A stretch of DNA of 64,000 nucleotides from DASXMT01 sp963755985 (GTDB taxonomy: Bacteria > Actinomycetota > Acidimicrobiia > Acidimicrobiales > RAAP-2): positions 372,001 to 436,000 of the forward strand of contig CAVWLO010000004.1 of NCBI GenBank assembly GCA_963755985.1, written 5' to 3'. Below are positions 27,880-36,544 of the stretch, in pieces. Under the pieces are notes generated by a model. That model was not told the origin of the DNA, made no database searches, and saw only the letters and a program-made list of their open reading frames with translations. The first letter of the stretch is position 1. Every line of letters begins with the position of its first letter. Position numbers and translations under genes: made by a program.

Positions 27880-28712
27880 CGGGCCAGCTCCACCAGCAAA
27901 GACTGGATCGCCGTTCCCACCCGGCCATTGCCGTCCCACAGGGTCGACTGGGCCGACCCGATCCCTACGGCCGTCAGCCGGGTCCGGGCGTCGAGGCAGA
28001 TCCATTCGCCTAACGGCAGCCGAGTCAAGGCCACGGTGAGGTCGGGGTTGATGAACGAGCCGGCACCGAACTCGAGCTCGGCCGACACACCGTTGCCGAA
28101 GTCGGCGGCGGCCATCACCCTCTGCAACGGGGAGGGTGATTCGCCGGCCACCACCGGCTGGCACAGGCGGACCCACACGGTGGCCGGGCCGACCTGCCCG
28201 AACCGGCCCCGGACGAATCGGAGCTCGGCCCCGCGGTTGTGGAACCCCGGACGCTCGGTCGGACCGCTCACTGCGAGAGCACCCTCGGCCGGTCCGGCCG
28301 GAGCCGCATCCGGCTCGGTCAGCGCCGGGAGGTTCGCATCGTCACGCGGACCCACGCGGATGCTGAGGGCGCGCGCCGCCGCCACCGGCACACCCCCGGC
28401 CTCGACGACGACGTCACGCAGCTGGACCCGCTTTCCCGGACGGAACAATGACGTCCCGACGGTGAGGGGCTCAAGCGGCACCGGCCGCAGCAGTTCGACC
28501 GTCATCCGGACCACCTGGAGACCGTCGTTGCCGGCGTCCGCCTCGATGGCCCGGGCAGCCAGGGCGGCCACCGGACCTCCGTGGAGGGCATGGGGGGACC
28601 ACGGCCCCCGGGACAGCTCGGTGGGGACGAAGTCCTCCCCGTCGGGAAGGAAGAGGGCGGCGCCGTCGGGTGCCGATTCCGACAGGGCCGGCTGGGGGAT
28701 CTGCCCGTTCAC
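27876..28712 (-). CDS. acyl-CoA thioesterase family protein (TesB-like double hotdog)
   Basis: A 278-residue protein with two hotdog halves. The first contains GPWSPHALHGGPVAALAARA, the usual HGG motif of the family; the second contains AAADFGNGVSAEL and INPDLTVALTRLPLGEW. It likely hydrolyses an acyl-CoA. GTG 28712 is the start because it is the last in-frame start before conserved sequence; its stop overlaps the ligase start. Paired with the acyl-CoA ligase at 26164-27879. Confidence 0.82.
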   Translation of the reverse strand: MNGQIPQPALSESAPDGAALFLPDGEDFVPTELSRGPWSPHALHGGPVAALAARAIEADAGNDGLQVVRMTVELLRPVPLEPLTVGTSLFRPGKRVQLRDVVVEAGGVPVAAARALSIRVGPRDDANLPALTEPDAAPAGPAEGALAVSGPTERPGFHNRGAELRFVRGRFGQVGPATVWVRLCQPVVAGESPSPLQRVMAAADFGNGVSAELEFGAGSFINPDLTVALTRLPLGEWICLDARTRLTAVGIGSAQSTLWDGNGRVGTAIQSLLVELAR

Positions 28713-28823
28713 GTCCGACGACGCTACGGTGCCTGGTGACAGGATGGCAATGCGGAAGCAACGCCACGAGGAGAAAGGTGGCCGTGCCGGCACGGCCACC
28801 GAGGGCACGACCAAAGGGGTCTC

Positions 28824-29207
28824 ATGGCATCGGCACAGGCAGCGATCGACATCAAGCGGTCGCCGGACGAGATATGGGCGGTCATCGGCAATTTCGGCGG
28901 CATCGGCGACTGGATGCCGGGCATCGAGTCGTGCCGGTTGGAGGGCGACCTCCGCATCCTGGCCATGCCGGGCATGGAGGTGACCGAGCGGCTGGTGAGC
29001 AACTCGGATGAGGCCCACACCCAGACCTATGGGATCACTGACGGGGTGCCGGTCGAGTACCACCAGGCGACCATCACCGTGACCGCCGATGGAGACGGTT
29101 CCAAGGTCACCTGGGACGTCGAGGCCCGTCCCGACGAGATGGCCGGGGTCATGCAGGGCATGTACCAGCAGACCCTCGAGGGACTCAAGGCCAAGCTCGA
29201 AGGCTGA
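28824..29207 (+). CDS. SRPBCC family protein (polyketide cyclase/START-like)
   Basis: A 127-residue helix-grip protein that likely binds a small hydrophobic ligand in the cavity of its beta sheet. The entry SPDEIWAVIGNFGGIGDWMPG is the family hallmark. It is divergent from the thioesterase and followed 10 bases later by a second SRPBCC gene. Function of both is unknown. Confidence 0.8.
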   Translation: MASAQAAIDIKRSPDEIWAVIGNFGGIGDWMPGIESCRLEGDLRILAMPGMEVTERLVSNSDEAHTQTYGITDGVPVEYHQATITVTADGDGSKVTWDVEARPDEMAGVMQGMYQQTLEGLKAKLEG

Positions 29208-29217
29208 GCTGGCTGAC

Positions 29218-29697
29218 GTGGCCGACTGGTCGTTCCAGGTCCCTGCCACATCGACCGCGCCGGTCGGGAGGCTCTGGCCGCTGGTCGGTGAGGCGGCTCG
29301 CTGGAAGGAGTGGTCCTTCCTCACCCAGTCCAGCCTCGAGCGGGAGGGCGATCCGGCGCCCGACGGGGTCGGGGCCATCCGGCGCTTCACCACCCTCGGG
29401 ATGGGCAGCCGCGAGGAGGTCGTGTTGTGGGAGCCGCCCTATCACCTGGGCTATGTCATCCTCTCGGGCTTTCCCGTCCGCAACTACCGGGGCGACGTGG
29501 TGCTGGCGGCCGAAGACGGCGGTACCAGGCTGACCTGGTCCTCGTCGTTCGACACCAAGATCCCCGGCACGGGGCGGTTGATGCACGAGGTGCTGCGCCT
29601 CGTCATTCGGCGCTTCGTCGCCTGCGTTGTGCGCGCCGCCGAGGCCGCCGAAGCGGCCGAGGCGCCGGGGCCCGGGGCCCGGGGCGCCGGGCACTGA
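29218..29697 (+). CDS. SRPBCC family protein
   Basis: A second helix-grip protein of 159 residues (VGRLWPLVGEAARWKEWSF near the N-terminus). The C-terminus (about residues 135-159) is an Ala/Glu/Pro/Gly low-complexity tail. GTG 29218 is 10 bases after the previous stop, so it is cotranscribed. Start position is not certain. No enzymatic role can be stated. Confidence 0.72.
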   Translation: MADWSFQVPATSTAPVGRLWPLVGEAARWKEWSFLTQSSLEREGDPAPDGVGAIRRFTTLGMGSREEVVLWEPPYHLGYVILSGFPVRNYRGDVVLAAEDGGTRLTWSSSFDTKIPGTGRLMHEVLRLVIRRFVACVVRAAEAAEAAEAPGPGARGAGH

Positions 29698-30615
29698 CTA
29701 GCCGACGAGCGCACCCACCTCGGTCACCTCGTCGGGCGTCAGGTCGCTGACCGTCGCCTCGGCGTTCTCCCGCACTTGCTGGGGGGAGGTGGCACCCGCG
29801 ATGATCGACCCCACCAGCGGCTGGCTGGCCAGCCAGGACAGGGCCAGGCGGGTCACGCTCCAGCCCCGCTGCTCGGCCCACCCCCGGAGCCGCTCGACCT
29901 TGTCGATGTTCTCCGGGGTCACCACCCGGTCGAAGCCCTGGGCCGAGAGCCGGCTATCGGCCGGGGCCGACTGGCCGGGCCGGATCTTGCCGGTGAGCAG
30001 GCCCGACGCCAGCGGGAAGTAGGGAAGCACGCCCAGTCCGAACTCGTGGGCCGCCGCGGTCACCTCACCTTCGATCTCCCGGCTGAGGAGGCTCCACTGG
30101 TTCTGCACCGAGATAAACGGGGTCTCGTGGCGCGTGCGGGCTGTCCAGGCGGCGTCAGCGATCATCCAGCCCGAGAAGTTGGAGCACCCGATGTAGCGAA
30201 CCTTGCCCGCCCGGACCAGGCTGTCTAGGGCACCGAGGGTCTCGGCGATCGGCGTGCTGGGGTCAGGGGCGTGCAGCTGCAACAGGTCGATCCAATCGGT
30301 GTCGAGCGCCCGGAGGCTGGCCTCGACCGAGCGGATCAGCTCGGCCCGCGAGCCGCGGTTCTCCACCCGGGCGCTTCCGAACTTGGTGGCCACCACCGCC
30401 TGGTCGCGGCGCCCCTTGAGGGCCACCCCCAAGAACTCCTCCGAGCGGCCGCCGCCGTAGGAGCGGGCGGTGTCGAAGAAGGTGACTCCGGCGTCCAAGG
30501 CAGCGTGCACGACGTCGGTGGCGCGGGCCTGATCGATCCGCATGCCGAAGTTATTGCATCCCAGCCCGGCGATCGTGACCACCAAACCGGAGTCCCCGAG
30601 CCGTCGTGTTTCCAC
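29698..30615 (-). CDS. aldo/keto reductase
   Basis: A 305-residue TIM-barrel NADPH-dependent oxidoreductase. The catalytic tetrad can be placed: Asp and Tyr in FFDTARSYGGG, Lys in VVATKFG, and His in LLQLHAPD. GCSNFSGW and the C-terminal cofactor region IIAGATSPQQVREN follow. The start is GTG 30615; TTG 30624 is an alternative. It is the last gene after the amidohydrolase (53-base gap), so may share its transcript. Confidence 0.9.
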   Translation of the reverse strand: METRRLGDSGLVVTIAGLGCNNFGMRIDQARATDVVHAALDAGVTFFDTARSYGGGRSEEFLGVALKGRRDQAVVATKFGSARVENRGSRAELIRSVEASLRALDTDWIDLLQLHAPDPSTPIAETLGALDSLVRAGKVRYIGCSNFSGWMIADAAWTARTRHETPFISVQNQWSLLSREIEGEVTAAAHEFGLGVLPYFPLASGLLTGKIRPGQSAPADSRLSAQGFDRVVTPENIDKVERLRGWAEQRGWSVTRLALSWLASQPLVGSIIAGATSPQQVRENAEATVSDLTPDEVTEVGALVG

Positions 30616-30668
30616 GAGCTCCAAGGTAGTTGCCCGGGCGGCCACCAACGCCACTCGGGAGGGCTCGC

Positions 30669-32060
30669 TCAGGCGTCGGCCAGGCGGCGGGCCCGCTGCT
30701 GGACCTCCTGGCGGGCCCTCGGACCGTCGATGGTGAGACACCGACCGTCGGCCACCACCTGTCGCCCTCCAACCCACACGTCGGTCACCAGCCGGCTCTG
30801 CGACGACCACACCAGGTGCTCGATCAGTTGGGCGTTCTCGAGCACGGGCACAAACGCCGGATCCTCCAAGTCCAACAGGATCATGTCCGCCTTGGCCCCG
30901 GCCCGCAGCGAGCCGAGGTCGTCACGCCCGAGCGCCGCCGCCCCTCCCCGGGTGACCAGGTCCAGGACCTCGGCCGCGGGCAGGGAGGTGGCGTCCCGGC
31001 TCTGCACCCGGGCCAACATGACCGCCAACCGCATGTCCTCCCACAGGTCGAGGTCATTGTTGGACGCGGGGCCGTCGGTGGCCAGCCCCACCCGGAGCCC
31101 CCGGGCCAGCATGTCCTCGAGCCGGGCCACGCCCGAGGCCAGCTTGGCGTTGCTCTGCGGACAATGGGCGACGGCGACGTCGTGGGCCGCGTAGAGATCG
31201 AGGTCGTCATCAGTGACCCAGATGCTGTGGGCGGCCAGGACCCGGGCGTCGAGCACACCGGCTTTGGCCAGCGCTGCAGGCACGGTGCAGCCGTGCTCGG
31301 CGGCGAAGGCACCGACCTCCGCCTCGGTCTCGGCCACGTGGATGTGAACCACCGCATCGAGCTGGCGGGCCAGTTCGGCCGTCTCGCCCAGGACGTCGAG
31401 GGGCACGGTGTAGGCCGCGTGGGGGCCGAACCCCACTTCGATCCGATCGGCTTCTCCGTGGCGACGTCGGTGGAAGTCGACGATCTGGGACAACCGACCC
31501 GACCACGACTGGCCCTCGAGCCCGGGTAGCTGCAGGACGCCCGGGCAGATCACGGCACGGGATCCGGCGTCGAGCACGGCGGCGGCCACGGCGTCCTCGT
31601 GGAAGTACATCTCACAGCTGGTGGTGACCCCGAAGCGCAGGAGCTCGGAGGCGCCAAGGGCCATGCCCCAATAGACGTCATCAGAGGTGAGGCGGGCCTC
31701 GCGTGGCCACAGGACCTCGTGCAGCCATCGCTCCAGAGGCAGGTTCTCGCCCGATCCCCGAAAGAGGGTCATGGGCGAATGGCAGTGCACGTTGACCAGC
31801 CCGGGAAGGAGAAGGCCGCTCAGCCGGACCTCGGCCAACGGGCCCTCGTCGGTGTGGCCAGGCTCCCCGGCCATCGGTCCCTCGGCGGTGTGGCCAGGGC
31901 CGACCCGGTCGGGGGTGTGGCCAGGGCCGACCGCTCCGACGTGGACGACGGTGTCCCCCTCCACCTCGACCACGCCGGGAACCAGGATCCGCCCGGAGCC
32001 GTCGCAGGGCACGACGGCGTCCGCCACATAGCGGACCCGCTCGCCGGGGCGGGCCGCCAT
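30669..32060 (-). CDS. amidohydrolase (chlorohydrolase / SAH-deaminase type)
   Basis: A 463-residue metal-dependent deaminase-type hydrolase. Metal ligands are seen in VNVHCHSPM, the barrel histidine in VHIHVAETE, HSIWV, the substrate motif AHCPQSNAKL, and the final Asp in LATDGPASNND. Relatives deaminate adenosine, SAH or guanine, so an aminopurine-like substrate is likely. The N-terminal loop carries an unusual repeat, GPGHT, occurring about three times around residues 44-73 (plus-strand repeat 31850-31935), not typical for the family. ATG 32060 overlaps the rpiB stop by one base. Confidence 0.85.
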   Translation of the reverse strand: MAARPGERVRYVADAVVPCDGSGRILVPGVVEVEGDTVVHVGAVGPGHTPDRVGPGHTAEGPMAGEPGHTDEGPLAEVRLSGLLLPGLVNVHCHSPMTLFRGSGENLPLERWLHEVLWPREARLTSDDVYWGMALGASELLRFGVTTSCEMYFHEDAVAAAVLDAGSRAVICPGVLQLPGLEGQSWSGRLSQIVDFHRRRHGEADRIEVGFGPHAAYTVPLDVLGETAELARQLDAVVHIHVAETEAEVGAFAAEHGCTVPAALAKAGVLDARVLAAHSIWVTDDDLDLYAAHDVAVAHCPQSNAKLASGVARLEDMLARGLRVGLATDGPASNNDLDLWEDMRLAVMLARVQSRDATSLPAAEVLDLVTRGGAAALGRDDLGSLRAGAKADMILLDLEDPAFVPVLENAQLIEHLVWSSQSRLVTDVWVGGRQVVADGRCLTIDGPRARQEVQQRARRLADA

Positions 32061-32542
32061 CAGGCCTGCGAGGTTGCTGGCCCGGGAGCGGCCGCCTCTT
32101 CGTCCTCGATGACCGTGAGCTCGGCCAGACGGGCGGCATGGCGTCCCCCGTCGAAACCGGTGGCCAGGAACACGTCGACGATGTCGAGGGCCAGCTCGGT
32201 GGCCACGACCCGGGCCCCGAGCGAGAGGACGGTGGCATCGTTGTGGCGCCGGGCGAACCGTGCGGTGTACTCGTCGTGGCACAGTGCGGCCCGGGCCCCG
32301 CGGACCTTGTTGGCGGAGATCTGCTCACCCTGACCGCTGCCGCCGATGACGATCCCCAGGTCCCCCTGGCCCCGCACCACCCTCCGGGCCACCTCCGCGC
32401 AGATTGGAGGGTAGTCGACCGGCTCGGTCGAGTACGTCCCGATGTCGTCGACGCCGTGGCCGCCGGCCCCGAGGTGCGTGATGACCGCACCCTTCAGGAC
32501 GTAGCCGGCGTGATCGGAGCCGATGACGATCCGCACGGTCAC
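32060..32542 (-). CDS. rpiB: ribose-5-phosphate isomerase B family protein (RpiB/LacAB)
   Basis: A 160-residue isomerase of the RpiB type, interconverting ribose-5-phosphate and ribulose-5-phosphate in the family. GSDHAGYVLK, DIGTYSTEPVDYP, IGGSGQGEQISANKVRGARA (with Ser/Gly replacing the frequent GTGIG Cys/Thr loop) and RRHNDATVLSLGAR are recognisable. The catalytic base of RpiB is a cysteine or serine/threonine in the IGGSGQG region. It is coupled to its neighbours on both sides (GTGA and TGATG overlaps), which implies a specific pathway role beyond housekeeping. Confidence 0.88.
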   Translation of the reverse strand: MTVRIVIGSDHAGYVLKGAVITHLGAGGHGVDDIGTYSTEPVDYPPICAEVARRVVRGQGDLGIVIGGSGQGEQISANKVRGARAALCHDEYTARFARRHNDATVLSLGARVVATELALDIVDVFLATGFDGGRHAARLAELTVIEDEEAAAPGPATSQA

Positions 32543-33609
32543 GGCTCCCAGGTAAAGCGGGCCAGTCGCTCGGGGCGGACGGCGCCGGACTGGGCGAACC
32601 AGCGGGCGGCGTGTTCCAGGGCCTCGAGTGCCGTCCTCGAGGTGTACCCGATCTCCGTGCGGGCCCGCGTGTCGTCGAATGACATCTGGGTGGTGGACAT
32701 CTTGGCCGCCTCCAACGGTATTGACGGAGCCCGGCGGAGCAGCCGGCCCTCGATCAGCTCGGAGACCTGCGCCGCGGCCAGGGCCAGGGAGTTGGGGACC
32801 TGGCGGGTCGGGGCGCGCAGACCGGTCACTGCGGCCAGACCGCCCAGGACCTGCTGGAGCGACAAGTTCTCCCCGCCCAGGATGTAGCTGCGCCCGACCG
32901 ACCCCCGTTCGGCCGCCAGGACGTGGCCGCGGGCCACATCGTCCACGTCCACGATGTTCAGGGTGGTATCGACGAAGACGGGGATCCGGCCGTTCAGGAA
33001 CTCGAGGACGGTCTGCCCGGTGGGAGTGGGGCCCCGGTCTCGGGGACCGACGGGCATGGTCGGCTGTACCAACATCACCGGGAGTCCCTCGGCCGCAGCG
33101 CGCAGGACCTCGTGCTCGGCCACGTACTTCGACTGCTTGTACCCGCCGAAGAGGTGGTCGACGTGGGCGTAGGACGTCTCGTCCACCGGGCGGCCCTGGG
33201 TGGCGCCCTTCAGCCCGAGCGTGCCCACCGTGCTCGTGTAGACGACGCGCTCGCTGTCGGCCCGTCGAGCGGCGGCGAGGACGTTGCGGGTGCCCTCGAC
33301 GTTGATGGCGTAGAACGACTCCGGTTCCTTGGCCCAGAAGCGGTAGAGCGCAGCCACGTGAAAGACGGCTCGACACCCGTCGGCCGCCTTGGCCACGGCG
33401 CCAGCGTCACGCAGGTCGGCCATGACCTCTTCGACGCCGAGCCCGTCCAGATTGGAGCGGTCACCGCCCGGTTCCACCAGGGCAACCACATGGACGCCCC
33501 GGCCGCACAGGTCGCGGGTGAGGGCCGAGCCGATGAACCCGGCCGCGCCGGTCACCAGCACGCGGTCTTGTCTATCGAGGGCCCACGACCCGCCCGGCCC
33601 GGGAGCCAT
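32539..33609 (-). CDS. hpnA: NAD-dependent sugar epimerase/dehydratase, HpnA-like
   Basis: A 356-residue extended SDR. NAD motif TGAAGFIGS, catalytic YKQSKYVAE, and the stretch HVAALYRFWAKEPESFYAIN followed by VEGTRNVL match the hopanoid-associated sugar epimerase HpnA. Such proteins are found in hopanoid loci, with unproven chemistry. An aminotransferase precedes it with a one-base overlap (TGATG), and rpiB follows. No squalene-hopene cyclase lies in the window, so hopanoid involvement remains inference. Confidence 0.78.
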   Translation of the reverse strand: MAPGPGGSWALDRQDRVLVTGAAGFIGSALTRDLCGRGVHVVALVEPGGDRSNLDGLGVEEVMADLRDAGAVAKAADGCRAVFHVAALYRFWAKEPESFYAINVEGTRNVLAAARRADSERVVYTSTVGTLGLKGATQGRPVDETSYAHVDHLFGGYKQSKYVAEHEVLRAAAEGLPVMLVQPTMPVGPRDRGPTPTGQTVLEFLNGRIPVFVDTTLNIVDVDDVARGHVLAAERGSVGRSYILGGENLSLQQVLGGLAAVTGLRAPTRQVPNSLALAAAQVSELIEGRLLRRAPSIPLEAAKMSTTQMSFDDTRARTEIGYTSRTALEALEHAARWFAQSGAVRPERLARFTWEP

Positions 33610-35033
33610 CAGACCGAGGCCCCAGTGGCCTCGACCATCGCCGTTCGGTCCCGGGTGCGACGGAACGTGTTCTTGGCCATGGCCATCCCCACCTCGACCA
33701 GGAGGCCCGAGCTGCGGTGGGCATCGGCCAGGACGTCGTCCAGGGCGGCGATGAACGAGTCGATCTCGGCGTCGGTGATGTTGAGGGGCGGCAACAGCTT
33801 GATGATGTTGACGTTGTCCGCCGCCACCTGGGTCAGGATCCGGTGACGGTGGAAGAGCGGCACCACGATCATCTGGGCGAACAGCCCCTTGCGGGTCAGC
33901 TCCATCATCTTGTATCGGGCCCTCGGCCCCCGGGCGCTGGGCTCACCGAAGATCAGCCCAATCATCAGCCCACGGCCCCGCACCTCGTGCAACAGCTCGT
34001 ACTTGTCGACCAGGGGTCCGAGGCCGTCCATGAAGCGCGCCCCGGACACCGCGACCCGTTCGAGGATTCCCTCCTCGTCGATGGCAGCCAAAGTGGCCAG
34101 GCCCGCGACCATGGCCATCTGGTTTCTGGAGAAGGTGGACGAATGGACGACGGCCCGGTCCATCGAGTTGTAGACGCTGTCGAGCACCCGGCCCGAGCAC
34201 AACATGGCCCCCACCGGTATGTACCCGCCCGAGAGTGCCTTGGACACGGTGATGATGTCCGGCTCCACCCCCCAGTGCTGGTAGCCGAAGAATTTCCCGG
34301 TGCGGCCGAGGCCGGTCTGGACCTCATCGGCCACGAAGAGCGTCTTGTGACGACGGCACAGGTCGGCGACGGCGGCCCAATAGCCCTCGGTGGCCAAATA
34401 GACGCCCTTGCCCTGGATGGGCTCGACCACGAACGCGGCCACGTCGCCCTTGGACAGCTCCCGCTCCAGGGCGTCGGCGTCACCGAAGGGGATCGGCTGG
34501 CAGGCGGGTAGCAGGGGACCGAACCCCTTGCGGAAGTCTGTTCCCCCGTTCAACGACAGGGCGCCGTTGGTCAGGCCGTGGAAGGCGTGGTCGCAATAGA
34601 GGATCCGCGAGCGCCGGGTGGCGTACCGGGCGAACTTGATGGCTGCCTCGACGGCTTCGGCCCCCGAGTTGGTGAAGACAACCCGCTCGATGCCGGGATG
34701 GGACCGGGCCACGAGCTCCTTGGACAACAGGCCGGGAAGCAGGGCGCAGTCCAGTTGGGCCAAGTTGGGAAGGTCGGCGTCGAGCGCCTGGTGCAGCGCG
34801 TCCTTGATGCCGGGGTGACTCCGGCCCAGCGCGAACACCCCGAAGCCGGACAACAGGTCCAAGTACCGATCGCCGTGATCGTCGATGAGCATGGAGCCCT
34901 CGCCGCGCAGGTAGAACCGATCGAAGCCGATGGTCTTCAGCATCTTGGCCATCTGGGGGTTCATGAACTCGGTATGGAGCTCGAAGTTCTCACCTCGATG
35001 CTCCTCGAGTAGTGCAGCTAGGTCGAATGCCAC
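33609..35033 (-). CDS. class III PLP-dependent aminotransferase
   Basis: A 474-residue omega-type aminotransferase. The PLP phosphate motif TNSGAEAVEAAIKFAR, the pyridine-binding Asp in FVADEVQTGLGRTG, and the Schiff-base lysine in ITVSKALSGGYIPVGA are clear, with VRGRGLMIGLIF near the end. Adjacent to an HpnA-like gene it could be the HpnO enzyme that makes aminobacteriohopanetriol, but class III aminotransferases with ornithine or other substrates look much the same. It is first in the four-gene coupled unit running down to 30669. Confidence 0.85.
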   Translation of the reverse strand: MAFDLAALLEEHRGENFELHTEFMNPQMAKMLKTIGFDRFYLRGEGSMLIDDHGDRYLDLLSGFGVFALGRSHPGIKDALHQALDADLPNLAQLDCALLPGLLSKELVARSHPGIERVVFTNSGAEAVEAAIKFARYATRRSRILYCDHAFHGLTNGALSLNGGTDFRKGFGPLLPACQPIPFGDADALERELSKGDVAAFVVEPIQGKGVYLATEGYWAAVADLCRRHKTLFVADEVQTGLGRTGKFFGYQHWGVEPDIITVSKALSGGYIPVGAMLCSGRVLDSVYNSMDRAVVHSSTFSRNQMAMVAGLATLAAIDEEGILERVAVSGARFMDGLGPLVDKYELLHEVRGRGLMIGLIFGEPSARGPRARYKMMELTRKGLFAQMIVVPLFHRHRILTQVAADNVNIIKLLPPLNITDAEIDSFIAALDDVLADAHRSSGLLVEVGMAMAKNTFRRTRDRTAMVEATGASV

Positions 35034-35245
35034 GCACAGCCTCCGGTCGCAGGTGTGCCGGTCAGCGTAGTGGGCGCTCCCGGCACGAACTGACCGTTCG
35101 GCCTCGGGGACTGTCCGTCGGCCTCAGGTGCCGGCCCCGGGTTGGGCTGGCCCGGGGCGGGAGACCGCTCCCGTTCGGGGCACCGAGGCATCGCCCAATG
35201 ACCAGGTCGCCCTACCGACCGGTCGACCCGATCGTCAACGATCGC
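35034..35245. other. intergenic region with small inverted repeat
   Basis: Separates the aminotransferase start from the end of the alcohol dehydrogenase gene. CGGGAG-ACCG-CTCCCG (about 35158-35173) could form a small hairpin. No open frame of interest. Confidence 0.3.
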
Positions 35246-36397
35246 TCATCCGTCGAACTTCACCACGCCGCGGACGTTCAGCCCCGCGGCCAGATCCTCG
35301 TAGCCCCTCTGCACCTCGTCGAGGCTGTACTCGTGGGTGACCAGCTCGTCCACCTCGAGCTGGCCGTCCTGGTACAGACGGATGAGGTTGGGGATCTGCA
35401 CGCGCGGGCTGGCCGAGCCGAAGACCGTCCCGAGCAGCGACTGGTTGAACATGGCGAAGTTGAACAGGTTCAACTTGACGTCGACCTGGTCGAAGGGGGC
35501 GATGGCCGTGGTCACCACCCGGGCGTCCTTCGAACCGAGCTGCAGGGCGGGGGCGATGAGGTCTCCGGTCAGCACGCCGGGGGTGAGCACGACCACGTCG
35601 GCCATCCGACCCTCGGTCAGATCGGGCAGCAACAGGTTCGCCTCCTCGATGGAAGCGGCGGAGTGGGTGGCCCCGATGAGCTTGGCCTTGTCCGTCTTGA
35701 ACGGCAGTGGGTCGACGGCCACGATGGCTCGGGCACCGGCGATGCGGGCCCCCTGGATGGCGCCTGACCCGACGCCGCCAGAGCCCACCACCACTACGAC
35801 CTCTCCCGGTCTCACCTTGGCCCGGTCGACGGCCGAGCCGAACCCGGTCGACAGGCCGCAGCTGATCAGGGCCACGGCCCGCAACGAGACGTTCGGATCC
35901 ACCTTGACCACCGACGCCTCGTTGACCACCATCGACTCGGAGAACGTGCCCAGCTGGGTCATCCGGTTGAGCTGCTCGCCGTTCCAGTGGTAGCGCCACT
36001 GGCCGTCGCTCATCATCGGACCGCACAGGGTGGCCATACCCATGTCGCAGAGATGCTGGCGGCCCGATGCGCACCAAAAGCAGCGCCCGCAGGACGGGAT
36101 GAACGAGGACGACACGTGGTCGCCCACCGCCACCGTCTCGACAGACGGGCCGACCTCGGTCACGATCCCCGATCCTTCGTGGCCGCCGACCATCGGGAAC
36201 ATCGACTTCACGCCGAACACCTGGAGTATCTCGGGGGCGACGCTCATGTCACCCGAGCGGAGATGCTCATCGGAGTGGCACATCCCGGCGTAGGCCAGCT
36301 GGACCTTCACCTCATGGTCGCCCGGAGGCTCGACGTCGATCTCCTCGACCGTCCATGGTTCGTGGAGTCCCGTGCACAGTGCCGCTCGGATCTTCAT
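35246..36397 (-). CDS. NDMA-dependent (mycofactocin-linked) zinc alcohol dehydrogenase
   Basis: A 383-residue medium-chain alcohol dehydrogenase. The catalytic zinc ligands are in GMCHSDEH and GGHEGSG, the structural zinc site is CGRCFWCASGRQHLC, and the cofactor fold starts VVVVGSGGVGSGAIQ. The whole pattern, with FGVKSMFPMVGGHEGSGIVTE, matches the NDMA-dependent alcohol dehydrogenases whose NAD(H) is bound permanently and reoxidised by mycofactocin. Its place, just behind mftR and beside the whole mft operon, agrees. The alcohol substrate is not known. Confidence 0.9.
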   Translation of the reverse strand: MKIRAALCTGLHEPWTVEEIDVEPPGDHEVKVQLAYAGMCHSDEHLRSGDMSVAPEILQVFGVKSMFPMVGGHEGSGIVTEVGPSVETVAVGDHVSSSFIPSCGRCFWCASGRQHLCDMGMATLCGPMMSDGQWRYHWNGEQLNRMTQLGTFSESMVVNEASVVKVDPNVSLRAVALISCGLSTGFGSAVDRAKVRPGEVVVVVGSGGVGSGAIQGARIAGARAIVAVDPLPFKTDKAKLIGATHSAASIEEANLLLPDLTEGRMADVVVLTPGVLTGDLIAPALQLGSKDARVVTTAIAPFDQVDVKLNLFNFAMFNQSLLGTVFGSASPRVQIPNLIRLYQDGQLEVDELVTHEYSLDEVQRGYEDLAAGLNVRGVVKFDG

Positions 36398-36506
36398 CGC
36401 TTGCCTCCCCTTGTCGTGCCGCCAGCTTCGCGCTCGTGGCCGCGTCTCCGTCGAGCGCCTGCCCTGCCCATGCCGGCACGCGGCAACGGCCGACCGCAGC
36501 CTAAAT

Positions 36507-36520
36507 CGTAACGCGTTCTA
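36507..36520 (+). promoter_or_regulatory. candidate TetR-type operator upstream of the alcohol dehydrogenase
   Basis: CGTAACGCGTTCTA has an AACGCGTT palindromic core and a TAGAACG half on the minus strand, resembling operators of TetR-family lipid/steroid regulators (TAGAACxxGTTCTA type). It is in the gap between the mftR stop and the ADH start, where the ADH promoter should lie. MftR, itself a TetR protein, is the obvious candidate to bind, but no experiment or alignment supports this here. Confidence 0.4.
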
Positions 36521-36544
36521 GCGCCGTCCCGCCGCGGCGATGGG

